Shown here: positions 53,001-62,316 of the stretch, piece after piece | How positions within the stretch are numbered: the first letter of the stretch is position 1 | How the letters are laid out: each line of letters begins with the position of its first letter | Origin: Alphaproteobacteria bacterium | GTDB taxonomy: Bacteria; Pseudomonadota; Alphaproteobacteria; JAQWUY01 | NCBI GenBank assembly: GCA_029250225.1 | Contig: JAQWUY010000031.1 | Location: 23,705 to 87,704 of the forward strand | DNA: 64,000 nucleotides | Direction: 5' to 3' | The notes under the pieces: generated by a model | Told to the model about the DNA's origin: nothing | Databases searched by the model: none | Seen by the model: the letters and a program-made list of their open reading frames with translations, nothing else | Made by a program: the position numbers and the translations under genes

Positions 53001-53463
53001 TTCCCTGCTGTCTTACTGTTTCAGTTCGTAAATAAGAGTTGTCATTTAAAAACATTGTTAATTCTTGTAGTGATATGTTTGCTCCTACTTGAATTTTTTT
53101 AACGCGGTTTTTAAAAATATGTTTAGGGGGAACCTTTTGTACTATTGAATTAGTGGTAGTTACAATAATTCTTGCTTTATCTTCGTATAATATATTTGAT
53201 AAACCCGAACAACGCATAGCCATTATTTCAGGGTTAGGGGAACACCTATCAAAAGGCAAGCAATCCCAAGCCGGAATATTGATAACTTCGATTGTTTTAT
53301 CAAAAAAGGCAATATTACTTATTATATTTTTTGCTTGTTTGTCATCACTTGCAATAAATAATACTGATTCTTTTTGGCTTTTTACTATATCACACAAAAT
53401 TTTTGGAATGTATCCATTAGAAACTTGTGAAAATATATTTTGATTGTGTTTATTAATTTTCAT
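50020..53463 (-). CDS. mfd: Transcription-repair coupling factor Mfd
   Basis: A 1147-residue protein of normal length. Order: UvrB-homology region (IPAWDCLPFDRCSPNPE, YAIRGGIVDIFPP), RNA-polymerase-interacting domain (IGDYVVHINSGIGRYEGLE), the translocase (ICGDVGFGKTEIALRATFIA, DEEQHFGV, SATPIPRTLQMSLSG, QLRGRIGRG) and the TRCF C-terminal domain (LSERLSFYRRLANVQ). It removes RNA polymerase stalled at lesions and recruits UvrA. Its start overlaps sdhE by four bases, a conserved alphaproteobacterial pair. Confidence 0.97.
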   Translation of the reverse strand: MKINKHNQNIFSQVSNGYIPKILCDIVKSQKESVLFIASDDKQAKNIISNIAFFDKTIEVINIPAWDCLPFDRCSPNPEIMAMRCSGLSNILYEDKARIIVTTTNSIVQKVPPKHIFKNRVKKIQVGANISLQELTMFLNDNSYLRTETVRQQGNYAIRGGIVDIFPPNYKQPFRMDFWGDEIESIREFDSLSQKSLIKKDKFYLCPVNEIILNSDTINNFKQNYRKSFGARSTNDFLYDSISQGIPFQGYEHWLSFYYNKLETIFDYLKKDTILIFGEETQSAFNSRLEEISDYYLNRKTIYEQSKGDNNALYRPVDADKTYLNKSDWDKNFNNRTVIKICQNPLPDNLEHIDIGIKKTSNFTIQRVKNESVIKKLIDDMIESKKNTVIACESIGSLERIKTICQNQEFETQEINSFNDIKKNKKLKLCVLSLEYGFSYDGIEIFSESDLFGEKLGQAKKRTKKSDNFIQELSEIEIGDYVVHINSGIGRYEGLETIELNRIKYDCLKISYSGSDVLFVPVENMDALSRFGSAGEKVVLDKLGGYSWQARKAKAKERLGEMATRLIDLASKRKLKKSEIMPVPIGLYDEFVAEFPFTETKDQEDAIKNIIDDLASGIAMERLICGDVGFGKTEIALRATFIAVMNGFQVAVVAPTTLLARQHYKNFTERFKNFPVKIGHLSRLVSPKDTKLTKQGLLEGSVDIVVGTHGIFAKSTKYKNLGLLVIDEEQHFGVSQKETLKEMKKNVHIMSLSATPIPRTLQMSLSGVRDLSIIATPPIDRLTIRTFTMPYDGFIIKEAIMRERFRGGQVYYVVPRLSDLDIVFKNLKTLVPNMNIAVAHGSIPAKELDQIMTDFTDGKYDILLATNIIESGIDVQNANTMIVHRADMFGLSQLYQLRGRIGRGKIRAYCYLTTRSGKVLSNNSRKRLDVIQAIDSLGAGFNIASHDLDIRGAGNLLGDEQSGHIKEIGIELYQKMLQEAMEKQTNSDEDCQDLEFIPNISIGISIYIPDSYISGLSERLSFYRRLANVQEDKETDEIAIEMVDRYGKLPKELENLFFVVNLKIICRRIRVEKVILTEKGLLLSFYKNKFIAPEKLIEYMQNNTGLVRIRPDHKLEISKIWKTESERLKGVKKILTEIEQLCLTKNI

Positions 53464-53726
53464 AATAATTCTTTTTTATATTCGATAATATCATCAAGTA
53501 TATGTTGATAGTCTTGATTTATTGGTTTGTTTCCTTCTGCCATATTTAATATGTCTTGGTCATTTAATTCAAGAAAATCTAGTAATTTCAATATATAATA
53601 TTCGTCAAATTTGTTTAAGTTTTTATTAACAAATCCACCAATTAATCTATCGCCTTCTTTTGTACCACGATATTTTGATTTGTATAAAACCTTTTTTTGC
53701 AATGTATTAAAATTTATTGTATTCAT
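53460..53726 (-). CDS. sdhE: FAD assembly factor SdhE (DUF339)
   Basis: An 88-residue protein starting at the ATG at 53726; a TTG six codons upstream is less likely. The RGxxE motif is in YKSKYRGTKEGDRLIGGFVN and is followed by LLDFLELNDQDILNM. SdhE helps attach FAD to succinate dehydrogenase subunit A. It lies upstream of mfd with a four-base overlap and is divergent from recG, the usual alphaproteobacterial layout. Confidence 0.88.
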   Translation of the reverse strand: MNTINFNTLQKKVLYKSKYRGTKEGDRLIGGFVNKNLNKFDEYYILKLLDFLELNDQDILNMAEGNKPINQDYQHILDDIIEYKKELL

Positions 53727-53781
53727 AACAATAAGTATATACAATTAAATTAATACAATAATCAACAAAACATTTAAAATT

Positions 53782-55851
53782 ATGCGTGCAAATATATTAA
53801 ACCCTCTGTTCAATCAGATATCAAACATTGATGGTGTTGGTGTAAAAACAAAAAAAGCCCTTGAAACATTATGTGGTGACAAGGTATTAGACTTATTAAT
53901 AAACAAGCCCAGAGATTATATTGTAAGAAAACATATTAAAAGCGTGAATTCTGCGCTTTTAGGTGAAAATATAATAATTGAATTAACTATATTAAAGCAT
54001 TATCCTTGTGCAAGGAATTCTCGTTCACCATATAAAATTCTTGCCACAGATGGTAATGAAAATATAAATATTGTTTATTTTCGCGCACATTCAAAATTTT
54101 TAAACGAAGCTTATAAAGAAGGTGAAAAAGTATACATATCAGGTAAAATTGAACAATTTGGCGATTACAAACAAATAACACATCCGGAATTTGTAAATAA
54201 AAAATTAGATAATATCCCTGTATATCAACCAATTTATCAACTAACAGCTGGCATAACACAGCAGACATTAGGCAAAACGGTTAAAAAATGTCTATTAAAT
54301 GTTCCAAAATTGGAAGAATGGTTAAGCAAAGATATATTAAAAAAATATAATTTTAATGACTTTACCACTAGTCTTAATAATATACATAATCCACGAAACA
54401 AATTTGATACGAGTGAAAATAATATTAATAGACTTGCATATGATGAAATGCTGGCTAATCAGATTACAATTTGCCTTAATCGTAAAACCAAACAAAGATT
54501 AAAAACAGAGCCATTGACCGGAAATAATAAATTAATTACAAAAGTGTTAAAAAATATACCGTTTGAACTTACAAATGCACAAAAAAATGCATTAAAAGAA
54601 ATTCGCCAAGATTTGTCAAAAAATACCCCTATGAGCAGATTATTACAAGGAGATGTTGGCTCCGGAAAAACAATAGTAGCATTATTTACAATGTTAATAG
54701 CTGTTGAGGATTCAAGGCAAGCTTGCATTATGGCACCAACAGAGGTGCTTGCAAAACAGCACTATGAAACTATAAGTAAAGTACTGGAAAATACAGGCAT
54801 AGAAGTTTCTCTTTTAACTGGTTCAACAAAACAGGCTGATAGAAATAAAATACACGAAAAACTACAAAGTGGTGAAATGTCGATAATAATTGGCACACAC
54901 GCATTGTTTCAAGACGAAGTAAAGTTTAACAATTTATCATTATGTGTAATTGATGAACAACATAGATTTGGTGTAGGGCAAAGGCTTACCTTAACTAACA
55001 AGGGTATAAATCCACATGTATTAGCGATGACGGCGACCCCTATTCCTCGAACTTTATTAATGACAGCATTTGGTGATATGGAAAGTTCAAGATTAGATGA
55101 AAAACCAATAGGCAGGAAACCTATTGATACAAGAATAATATCACAGGAAAAAATTGATGATGTATCTATTCGCTTAAAAAATGCAATTAGTGAAAATCAA
55201 CAAATATATTGGGTATGTCCATTAGTAGAAGAATCAGAAAAACTTGATTTAATATCCGTCCAAGAAAGATATGAATACCTTTGTGGATTATTCGGGAAGG
55301 ATAATGTTGAAATAATACACGGAAAAATGAAATCTAATGAAAAACAAACAGCTATGCATAATTTTGCATCTGGTAAGGCTAAGGTATTAGTTGCAACAAC
55401 TGTAATAGAAGTCGGTGTTGATGTAAGTCAGGCTACAATTATGATTATCGAACACGCAGAAAGATTTGGTTTAAGTCAATTACACCAATTGCGTGGAAGA
55501 ATTGGAAGAAATGACTTACAATCAACTTGCTTGTTAATATACAAAAGACTTAATGAAATTAGTAAGAAAAGACTTGAAATAATGCGAGAAAGTGATAATG
55601 GATTTATAATATCAGAATCAGATCTTAAATTAAGAGGCCCTGGTGATATACTTGGTACAAGACAAAGCGGTTTGCCCGAAATGTATTTTGCAGATTTACT
55701 AAAACACAAAGAATTTTTAGAAGTAAGTAAAAAAGATGCTCAGTCATTAATCAATCAAGATGAAGCTCTGAAAACTGAGCGAGGCAAAAATATTCGTAAT
55801 TTGTTATACATATTTAAAATGGACAAAGCTATACTAAACCTTAAACAATAA
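53782..55851 (+). CDS. recG: ATP-dependent DNA helicase RecG
   Basis: A 689-residue helicase. The N-terminal wedge domain (ISNIDGVGVKTKKALETLCG) is followed by the OB fold, then motor motifs LLQGDVGSGKTIVALFTMLI, IGTHALFQ, VIDEQHRFGVGQR, MTATPIPRTL, TVIEVGVDV and HQLRGRIGR. RecG remodels stalled forks and branched DNA. It is divergent from sdhE-mfd with only 55 bases between. Confidence 0.97.
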   Translation: MRANILNPLFNQISNIDGVGVKTKKALETLCGDKVLDLLINKPRDYIVRKHIKSVNSALLGENIIIELTILKHYPCARNSRSPYKILATDGNENINIVYFRAHSKFLNEAYKEGEKVYISGKIEQFGDYKQITHPEFVNKKLDNIPVYQPIYQLTAGITQQTLGKTVKKCLLNVPKLEEWLSKDILKKYNFNDFTTSLNNIHNPRNKFDTSENNINRLAYDEMLANQITICLNRKTKQRLKTEPLTGNNKLITKVLKNIPFELTNAQKNALKEIRQDLSKNTPMSRLLQGDVGSGKTIVALFTMLIAVEDSRQACIMAPTEVLAKQHYETISKVLENTGIEVSLLTGSTKQADRNKIHEKLQSGEMSIIIGTHALFQDEVKFNNLSLCVIDEQHRFGVGQRLTLTNKGINPHVLAMTATPIPRTLLMTAFGDMESSRLDEKPIGRKPIDTRIISQEKIDDVSIRLKNAISENQQIYWVCPLVEESEKLDLISVQERYEYLCGLFGKDNVEIIHGKMKSNEKQTAMHNFASGKAKVLVATTVIEVGVDVSQATIMIIEHAERFGLSQLHQLRGRIGRNDLQSTCLLIYKRLNEISKKRLEIMRESDNGFIISESDLKLRGPGDILGTRQSGLPEMYFADLLKHKEFLEVSKKDAQSLINQDEALKTERGKNIRNLLYIFKMDKAILNLKQ

Positions 55852-55913
55852 CCTTGAAAAATAATTCCAAATAAAGTAATAATGTTAAAAATATAATTTT
55901 AGGATAGAAAAAT

Positions 55914-56372
55914 ATGAAGTTAAAAACAATAATAATGACAATTACATTGGCTATAGCTCTTTCTGCTTGCACAAGTATTACTGAACCTGTGATTGAAGCA
56001 CACGGTTATTCACCTCATAAAGATGATATTAATAATATCAAGGTTAATTTAACAACTAAGCAAAACATAGTAGAAGAATACGGAGAACCTTTTATAAAGG
56101 GAATTTATGATGATAGTTACTGGTATTATATTTCATATCAAACAAAACAATATGGATTTGGAAAACGCAAATATATAAAAATTAACATTGCAGAAATAAA
56201 ATTTAACCAAAATACGGTATCATTTGTTAAATTATATGATAAAAGCAATCTTAATGAAATTAAATTTTCTAAGGACATAACAAATACTTCCGGTAAAAAA
56301 CTTAGTGCGATAGAGCAAATTATAGGTAATGTCGGTCGTTTCAGAACAACGAAACGAGAAATAGAACCTTAA
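55914..56372 (+). CDS. bamE: Outer membrane assembly lipoprotein BamE (SmpA/OmlA)
   Basis: A 152-residue lipoprotein with lipobox LSAC at Cys19. The SmpA/OmlA fold is seen in DINNIKVNLTTKQNIVEEYG, EPFIKGIYDDSYWYYISYQT and the strand IAEIKFNQNTVSFVKLYD. BamE supports the BAM complex that inserts outer-membrane beta-barrels. It has its own AGGA-type ribosome site and lies 62 bases after recG. Confidence 0.85.
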   Translation: MKLKTIIMTITLAIALSACTSITEPVIEAHGYSPHKDDINNIKVNLTTKQNIVEEYGEPFIKGIYDDSYWYYISYQTKQYGFGKRKYIKINIAEIKFNQNTVSFVKLYDKSNLNEIKFSKDITNTSGKKLSAIEQIIGNVGRFRTTKREIEP

Positions 56373-56435
56373 TATTAAGGGTCAATGGTTGTAGTAATAA
56401 TCAAGGGTTATTTCGTAAAGAATTGTTTTTTATAG

Positions 56436-57368
56436 TTATTTATGTTCATAACCCTTTTTTAATATTCTTTTTTCAATACCAGATTTATCGAAAACACGAA
56501 CATTATTTGTGTCATTTATAACTTCACCAATAATATATAATTTTTTACCTATATTATCGATTTCTTGTTGTACTTGTTTTATAGAATCTTGTGACACAGT
56601 AATAGCAACAACATAATCATCGCCACCTTGTAAAATCATTTCATAAAAATCATCGTATTCATCGACATATTTTTTTATCTCATCTACTAGTGGGATATCA
56701 TTTATGTTAAGGTTAATCCCAACATTACTAGCTTTACAAATATGATTTAAATCGGCGATTAAGCCATCAGATATATCAATACTAGCATTAATATGGGAAT
56801 TAATAGATATTGCTTCAATTACATTAGGTTCAGGAATTTGATAATATTTTAGTAATTTTTTATTATTTATTTCACCCTTAGCCGATTTTAATCCAAATAC
56901 TCCACCACCTATTTTACCCAGTAAACAAACAACATCGCCTATTTTAGCATTTCCCCTGTGTGGGTTGTTTTTAGGTTCGTTGGCAAATATCGTTGCGGAT
57001 AAAACAATATTTTCACCACCGCTTACTGTATCGCCACCTAGTAATTGCAGGTTATATTTATCATTAACGATTTTTAATCCTTCTGCAAATTCGGCAAACC
57101 ATTTATCATTTGTTCCTTTTGGAACACAAATATTTAATGTATATCCATAGGGTTTTCCACCACAACTAGCGACATCAGATAAATTAACTGCTAGTAATTT
57201 TTGAGCAAGAGTAATTGGTTTTTCATCTCCAATAAAGTGGGTGCCTTGGACGATTGTATCTGTTGAAATTACATAGGGTGGAATATGGGCAACATCATCT
57301 TGTAAATTATTTGCCCCTACACCAGATAAAGGTTTAAAAAATTTGTCAATTCTATCAAATTCTGACAT
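56436..57368 (-). CDS. thiL: Thiamine-monophosphate kinase
   Basis: A 310-residue kinase. It has IPPYVISTDTIVQGTHFIGD, LLAVNLSDVASCGGKPYGYT, LQLLGGDTVSGGENIVLSA and ASIDISDGLIADLNHICKAS, all ThiL hallmarks. It phosphorylates thiamine monophosphate to the diphosphate cofactor. It is last in the riboflavin run, 5 bases after nusB, as is standard in proteobacteria. Confidence 0.95.
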   Translation of the reverse strand: MSEFDRIDKFFKPLSGVGANNLQDDVAHIPPYVISTDTIVQGTHFIGDEKPITLAQKLLAVNLSDVASCGGKPYGYTLNICVPKGTNDKWFAEFAEGLKIVNDKYNLQLLGGDTVSGGENIVLSATIFANEPKNNPHRGNAKIGDVVCLLGKIGGGVFGLKSAKGEINNKKLLKYYQIPEPNVIEAISINSHINASIDISDGLIADLNHICKASNVGINLNINDIPLVDEIKKYVDEYDDFYEMILQGGDDYVVAITVSQDSIKQVQQEIDNIGKKLYIIGEVINDTNNVRVFDKSGIEKRILKKGYEHK

Positions 57369-57373
57369 TAATA

Positions 57374-57829
57374 TTATTTTCTTATTTTTTTACTTAAATT
57401 GTCCAATACTGCATTAACCATTTTTGCTTCTTTTTCTTCGTAGAATGAATGTGCTATATTCACATACTCATTTACTATTAATTTGCCGGATACATCTATG
57501 TTTTCCAGTAATTCGTAAATTCCACATTTGATAATATACCCCATTAAAACATGTTGTTTTTCTATGGGGCGAGAATGTAATACAGAATTTGCTATTTCGC
57601 ATATTTCTTCTTCACGATTTAAAACACCAGAGATTATTTTTTCATATAGCGGATAATCAGCAGGAAACGATATTCCGTCCATTTCAACTAATGAACCATC
57701 TTTAACAAAATTAGCAATTATTTGCGATATATCAACGCCTGACATTTTAGATGAATAAAGACTTTGTACCGCCCCTATCCTAGATGCTGATTTTTTTTTG
57801 TTTTGTGTAATTGGTGCTAGCTCTGTCAT
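57374..57829 (-). CDS. nusB: Transcription antitermination factor NusB
   Basis: A 151-residue all-helical protein with SRIGAVQSLYSSKMSGVDIS at the start, PIEKQHVLMGYIIKCGIYEL in the middle, and the signature VNEYVNIAHSFYEEKEAKMV with NAVLDNLSKKI at the end. NusB with S10 (NusE) drives rRNA antitermination. It lies 3 bases after ribH. Confidence 0.93.
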   Translation of the reverse strand: MTELAPITQNKKKSASRIGAVQSLYSSKMSGVDISQIIANFVKDGSLVEMDGISFPADYPLYEKIISGVLNREEEICEIANSVLHSRPIEKQHVLMGYIIKCGIYELLENIDVSGKLIVNEYVNIAHSFYEEKEAKMVNAVLDNLSKKIRK

Positions 57830-57832
57830 AAT

Positions 57833-58264
57833 TTATCCAATAAATTTGTTTTTAATTTTTATCATATCTAAGACAACTTTTGCACAAAAACCACCTTTGT
57901 TTTTTTGCTCAGGGTTTGCTCTTGCAACAGCTTGTTCTTTGTTTTCAGTAGTTATTACACCATTAGCAATGGCAATATCATATTGTAATGATAAATCCAT
58001 TATTCCACGACAAGATTCTTGGCATACATAATCGTAATGCGTCGTTTCTCCTCTAATGACACAACCTAAGCATAAATAACCATCGTAATTATGGGATTTT
58101 GATTTTTCAGCCATTTTTATAACAGCAGGAATTTCTAGTGCTCCTTTTATTGTGATAACTTCATATTCAACATTATTTTTGTCAAATATCTCTTTTGCTC
58201 CTGATAACATCATATCGTGAACATCATCATAAAATCTTGCTTCTACTATTAATACTTTTGTCAT
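57833..58264 (-). CDS. ribH: 6,7-dimethyl-8-ribityllumazine synthase
   Basis: A 143-residue protein. Key parts are VLIVEARFYDDVHDMMLSGA, VITIKGALEIPAVIKM and DGYLCLGCVIRGETTHYDYV with the catalytic His. It condenses the dihydroxybutanone phosphate from RibB with the pyrimidine from RibD to make ribityllumazine. That lumazine is also the antenna of FeS-type photolyases such as the one at 23994. It lies 6 bases after ribB. Confidence 0.95.
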   Translation of the reverse strand: MTKVLIVEARFYDDVHDMMLSGAKEIFDKNNVEYEVITIKGALEIPAVIKMAEKSKSHNYDGYLCLGCVIRGETTHYDYVCQESCRGIMDLSLQYDIAIANGVITTENKEQAVARANPEQKNKGGFCAKVVLDMIKIKNKFIG

Positions 58265-58270
58265 TATAAC

Positions 58271-58924
58271 CTACACATTATGTTTTTTTCTATATTCAAT
58301 TAAATCAGCTATCGTGCCAACACTTAAATTAAATTTTTCTGCAAACTTAATTATTTCAGGTAATCTAGCCATACTACCATCATTATTCATAATTTCACAT
58401 ATTACGGCAGATGGGTATAAACCTGCTATACGGCTTATATCCACACTTGCTTCTGTATGCCCTTTTCTTTCAAGCACTCCACCATCACAAGCAATAATTG
58501 GAAATGTATGCCCAGGGGTAACAATATCATCACTTGTGCAATTTTCATCAATTATAACAGAAACTGTCTTTGCTCTGTCAAAAGCAGAAATACCAGTGAT
58601 AACACCTTCTTTTGCTTCAACGGACATTGTAAAAGCTGTGCCAAAACGCTCATTATTTCTTTTTTCTTGTAAGTTTAGCTTTAAACTTTCAGCTCTTTCT
58701 TTTGTAATAGTTGTACAAATAAGACCGCGACCATTAATAGCCATAAAATTAATAGCATCAGCATCAGCAAATGTAGATGGGATAATTAAATCCCCTTCAT
58801 TTTCACGATTTTCATCATCAACCAATATATACATTTTTCCCGATTTTGCTTGTTCAATAATATTTTCTATCGGTTCGATGCTTTTTAGAAGTTCTTGTGA
58901 TTTCGTAGTATGTACAGAATTCAT
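58271..58924 (-). CDS. ribB: 3,4-dihydroxy-2-butanone 4-phosphate synthase (RibB only)
   Basis: A 217-residue protein, the length of a stand-alone RibB. The acidic loop is VDDENRENEGDLIIPSTFAD, and PGHTFPIIACDGGVLERKGH with TEASVDISRIAG holds the other active-site residues. It turns ribulose 5-phosphate into the four-carbon unit for riboflavin. Many alphaproteobacteria have a RibBA fusion at this place; here the GTP cyclohydrolase II half is absent, so ribA must be elsewhere. Confidence 0.93.
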   Translation of the reverse strand: MNSVHTTKSQELLKSIEPIENIIEQAKSGKMYILVDDENRENEGDLIIPSTFADADAINFMAINGRGLICTTITKERAESLKLNLQEKRNNERFGTAFTMSVEAKEGVITGISAFDRAKTVSVIIDENCTSDDIVTPGHTFPIIACDGGVLERKGHTEASVDISRIAGLYPSAVICEIMNNDGSMARLPEIIKFAEKFNLSVGTIADLIEYRKKHNV

Positions 58925-58931
58925 AATATAA

Positions 58932-59543
58932 TTATTCCTTATCTAATATTCGTGCAACATACCTTGATAGTAAGTCAACTTCAAGGTTTACTTTATCTTT
59001 TTTTGATTTTTCTTTAAAAATAGTATTATCCATCGTATGTGGAATAATATTTACATCAAATGTATTTTTGTCAATATTATTAACAGTAAGGCTTACACCA
59101 TCTATTACTACTGAACCTTTTGAGGCAATATGCTTCATATATTCATCTTTTAATTTAAAGGTGAAAATATTACTATCACCACTTTTCGTAATATCTATTA
59201 TTTCAGCGGTTGTATCAACATGTCCAGCTACTAGATGACCGCCAAGCTCATCACCGACTTTTAAAGCTCGCTCTAAATTAATTTTTGAACCTATTTTCCA
59301 AGAGTTTATAGTTGTTTTTGAAATTGTTTCATCTGATACATCTGCTTCAAAATAACCATCTTCTTTTTTAACAACCGTTAAACAAACTCCTGAACAAGCA
59401 ATAGATGCACCGATATCGACATTATTCATATCGAAATTTGTTTCTACACCAATTGTTAAACAAGCCCAGTCGCCTTGTTTGTCATTATTGGGTTTTGTAA
59501 TTGATTTTATTGTTCCAATGTCTGTTATTATTCCTGTAAACAT
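58932..59543 (-). CDS. ribE: Riboflavin synthase alpha chain
   Basis: A 203-residue protein with two lumazine-binding repeats. The first starts MFTGIITDIGTIKSITK and has SIACSGVCLTVV; the second starts GGHLVAGHVDTTAEIIDITK and has VVIDGVSLTVNNI. It dismutates two ribityllumazines to riboflavin and the pyrimidine. It lies 2 bases after ribD. Confidence 0.95.
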   Translation of the reverse strand: MFTGIITDIGTIKSITKPNNDKQGDWACLTIGVETNFDMNNVDIGASIACSGVCLTVVKKEDGYFEADVSDETISKTTINSWKIGSKINLERALKVGDELGGHLVAGHVDTTAEIIDITKSGDSNIFTFKLKDEYMKHIASKGSVVIDGVSLTVNNIDKNTFDVNIIPHTMDNTIFKEKSKKDKVNLEVDLLSRYVARILDKE

Positions 59544-59545
59544 AA

Positions 59546-60550
59546 TTATTCCTTTTCAAATAACCTAAACATATCAGAGCCTATTTCTCTGCTTGATAGC
59601 ATTTTATATTTCATAATGTTGTTAATGTCAATAATTCCCAAATCTTTGATGCAACTAAGACCATCTCCGCCTATTATGTTAGAAGAGCTAAATACAGCTA
59701 GTCTATCGACTAATCCAGCCGAAATAAACTTAGTTATTACATTGCTTCCACCTTCTATTAAACAACTGTTATAACCAAGTTCAATTATTTTAGAAGAAAC
59801 TTTTTCTAACTCTCCTGATATTATGTGTGTAATACCACCATCGTTTAAAATCTTACTATCTTTTGGAATATTATTACCAAGAACTATTCTGGCTGGGCTT
59901 TGATTTTCCATACCATTTATACGGCAATCAAGTGTTGGATTGTCTAGCCTTAGAGTGTTTTCACCGATTAATATACAATCGTGTGTTGCTCTAAGATAAT
60001 GACCATATTTACGCGATAAATCGCTTGTTATCCATTTACTCATACCGTTTGATAGGGCAATCTTTCCATCTAATGATGTAGCTATCTTTGCTGTAAAAAG
60101 AGGACGCTTTTTTTCTAAAACACTAAAAAATCCAGAATTAAGAGACTTAGCTTTTTTTTCTAATAATCCTGTTTCAACTTTAATACCTGCTTGTTCAAGA
60201 ATTTTTATTCCTTTGCCACAAGTTCTAGAATCAATATCTTTAACAGCTATTACACATCTTGATATAGATGCTTTTACTAATTCTTTTGCACAGCTAGGTG
60301 TTGTTGTTTCGTGAGCGCAAGGTTCCAAAGTAACATATGCAGTCGCGCCAATGGTATTTTTTCCAGCCATAGCAATTGCTTGGGTTTCGGCGTGCGGTCT
60401 TCCACCATTTGCGGTTATTCCAATACCAACGATAATATCATTTTTTACAATTACACAACCCACAGATGGATTTGGTGAAACAAGGCCAAGCTTTGAATTT
60501 GCTAAGTTTAAAGCATATTCCATATAGCTTGAATCGCTTTTATTTATCAT
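59546..60550 (-). CDS. ribD: Bifunctional pyrimidine deaminase/reductase RibD
   Basis: A 334-residue protein, slightly short for RibD. The N-terminal deaminase has LVSPNPSVGCVIVKND, GRPHAETQAIAMAG and TLEPCAHETTTPSCAKEL with the zinc ligands. The C-terminal reductase has FTAKIATSLDGKIALSNG and CLIEGGSNVITKFI. It performs the second and third steps of riboflavin synthesis. It lies 10 bases after nrdR. Confidence 0.95.
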   Translation of the reverse strand: MINKSDSSYMEYALNLANSKLGLVSPNPSVGCVIVKNDIIVGIGITANGGRPHAETQAIAMAGKNTIGATAYVTLEPCAHETTTPSCAKELVKASISRCVIAVKDIDSRTCGKGIKILEQAGIKVETGLLEKKAKSLNSGFFSVLEKKRPLFTAKIATSLDGKIALSNGMSKWITSDLSRKYGHYLRATHDCILIGENTLRLDNPTLDCRINGMENQSPARIVLGNNIPKDSKILNDGGITHIISGELEKVSSKIIELGYNSCLIEGGSNVITKFISAGLVDRLAVFSSSNIIGGDGLSCIKDLGIIDINNIMKYKMLSSREIGSDMFRLFEKE

Positions 60551-60560
60551 TTTTTACAGC

Positions 60561-61007
60561 CTACTCAACTGACTCTATAAATTCTTTAAAGTCTTCTTCT
60601 TCTTTAAAATCCTTATAGACTGAAGCATAACGAATATATGAAACCTTATCAAGTTTTAATAATTCATCCATAACTAAACGCCCTATCTCTTTTGAAACAA
60701 TAGATTTTTCACCACTACTTTCTAGTTGTCTGACAATGCCATTAACTGATAAGTCAATTTTTTCTTCGCTAATATTTCTTTTCCTAGTTGCAATAATCAT
60801 TGAACGAACAAGCTTTTCACGATCGAATATTTCATTTTGCCCATTTCCTTTTTGGACATATAAATCTCGTAGTTGAACTCTTTCAAAAGTTGTAAACCTA
60901 CCACCACAAGAACTACACTGACGACGACGACGAATTGATGCTCCGTCTTCTGCTGATCTTGAGTCTTTTACCTGTGATTCTTCTATATTACAAAATGGAC
61001 AACGCAT
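60561..61007 (-). CDS. nrdR: Transcriptional repressor NrdR
   Basis: A 148-residue protein. The zinc ribbon is MRCPFCNIEESQVKDSRSAE and RRRRQCSSCGGRFTTFERV; the ATP-cone domain follows with LRDLYVQKGNGQNEIFDREK. NrdR represses ribonucleotide reductase genes in response to ATP/dATP. GAGGG overlapping the glyA stop is 8 bases from the ATG at 61007, which fixes this start over a longer frame from 61022. It lies between glyA and ribD as in most alphaproteobacteria. Confidence 0.95.
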   Translation of the reverse strand: MRCPFCNIEESQVKDSRSAEDGASIRRRRQCSSCGGRFTTFERVQLRDLYVQKGNGQNEIFDREKLVRSMIIATRKRNISEEKIDLSVNGIVRQLESSGEKSIVSKEIGRLVMDELLKLDKVSYIRYASVYKDFKEEEDFKEFIESVE

Positions 61008-61018
61008 AATTTTTACCC

Positions 61019-62296
61019 TCAATAAAATTCTTTGTACATCGGAAACTTTTTACATAATTTTTTAACTTTTTGATGAACCGATTTTTCAACAGCAGAATTA
61101 TCATCAGAATTTTTTGATAATCCATCAATTACTTCTACGATAAGTTCACCAACTTGTTTAAATTCTTCTTCACCAAAACCTCGTGTTGTTGTCGCGGGTG
61201 TTCCCAAGCGAATACCAGATGTAACCATTGGTTTTTCTGGATCGAACGGTATTCCATTTTTATTACAAGTAATGCCTGATAAACCAAGAGATTTTTCAGC
61301 AATATTTCCCGTAACTTTTTTTGGTCGTAAATCAACAAGCATCAAGTGATTAATTGTGCCACCAGATACTATATCAAGTCCACCTTGTTTTAATGTTTCA
61401 GATAAAATATGTGCATTTTTCTTTACTTGCACAATATATTCTTTAAATTCCGGCTGTAATGCCTCACCAAATGCAACAGCTTTCGATGCTATTATATGCA
61501 TTAATGGACCACCTTGAATACCGGGGAATATAGCAGAATTAATTTTTTTGATAATATCTTGTTCGTTAGTTAATATTATTCCACCTCTTGGACCGCGTAA
61601 AGTTTTGTGAGTGGTTGATGTCGCAACATGTGCGTGCGGAAATGGGTTTTCGTGTTCTCCTACTGCTACTAAACCGGCAATATGTGCCATATCAACTAGT
61701 AAAATCGCCCCTACACTATCAGCTATTTCACGGAATGCTTTAAAATCCCAAGTTTGTGAATATGCAGAACCACCTGCAATAATAATTCTAGGTTTATGTG
61801 TTTCAGCTTTTTCGCGCACATCTTGCATATCAATAAGGTGTGTTTTTTCATCGACATTATAATGAACAGCATTAAACCATTTGCCGGATTGATTTACCGA
61901 TGCACCGTGTGTTAAATGACCACCAGCAGATAATGACAATCCCAATATAGTATCACCTGGTTTTGCAAGAGCATTAAAAACCCCTTGGTTTGCTTGTGAA
62001 CCAGAATGAGGCTGTACATTTGCATATTTACAACCAAATAACTTAGTAACTCTTTCAATAGCGACATCTTCTGCTATGTCGACAAATTCACAACCGCCAT
62101 AATAACGACGATGTGGGTAACCTTCTGCATATTTATTAGTCATAACGCAACCCATTGCTTGCATTACTGCTTTTGATACAAAATTCTCAGAAGCAATTAA
62201 TTCTATATCTTCTTCTTGGCGATTGCCTTCTTTTGTTATTGCATCAAATATTATTTTATCTTGTTTTGATAAATCTTTATTAAAAAAATCTTTCAT
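61019..62296 (-). CDS. glyA: Serine hydroxymethyltransferase
   Basis: A 425-residue PLP enzyme. [19 protein letters not shown] and [20 protein letters not shown] lie at the N-terminus; the PLP lysine is in [19 protein letters not shown]. It interconverts serine and glycine with tetrahydrofolate. With the folate-linked dehydrogenase at the left edge it can use the one-carbon units and glycine from methylated glycines; the link is inferred. It lies 20 bases after rpiB. Confidence 0.97.
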   Translation of the reverse strand: MKDFFNKDLSKQDKIIFDAITKEGNRQEEDIELIASENFVSKAVMQAMGCVMTNKYAEGYPHRRYYGGCEFVDIAEDVAIERVTKLFGCKYANVQPHSGSQANQGVFNALAKPGDTILGLSLSAGGHLTHGASVNQSGKWFNAVHYNVDEKTHLIDMQDVREKAETHKPRIIIAGGSAYSQTWDFKAFREIADSVGAILLVDMAHIAGLVAVGEHENPFPHAHVATSTTHKTLRGPRGGIILTNEQDIIKKINSAIFPGIQGGPLMHIIASKAVAFGEALQPEFKEYIVQVKKNAHILSETLKQGGLDIVSGGTINHLMLVDLRPKKVTGNIAEKSLGLSGITCNKNGIPFDPEKPMVTSGIRLGTPATTTRGFGEEEFKQVGELIVEVIDGLSKNSDDNSAVEKSVHQKVKKLCKKFPMYKEFY

Positions 62297-62316
62297 ATTT
62301 ACTCCCTGTTTTATAT

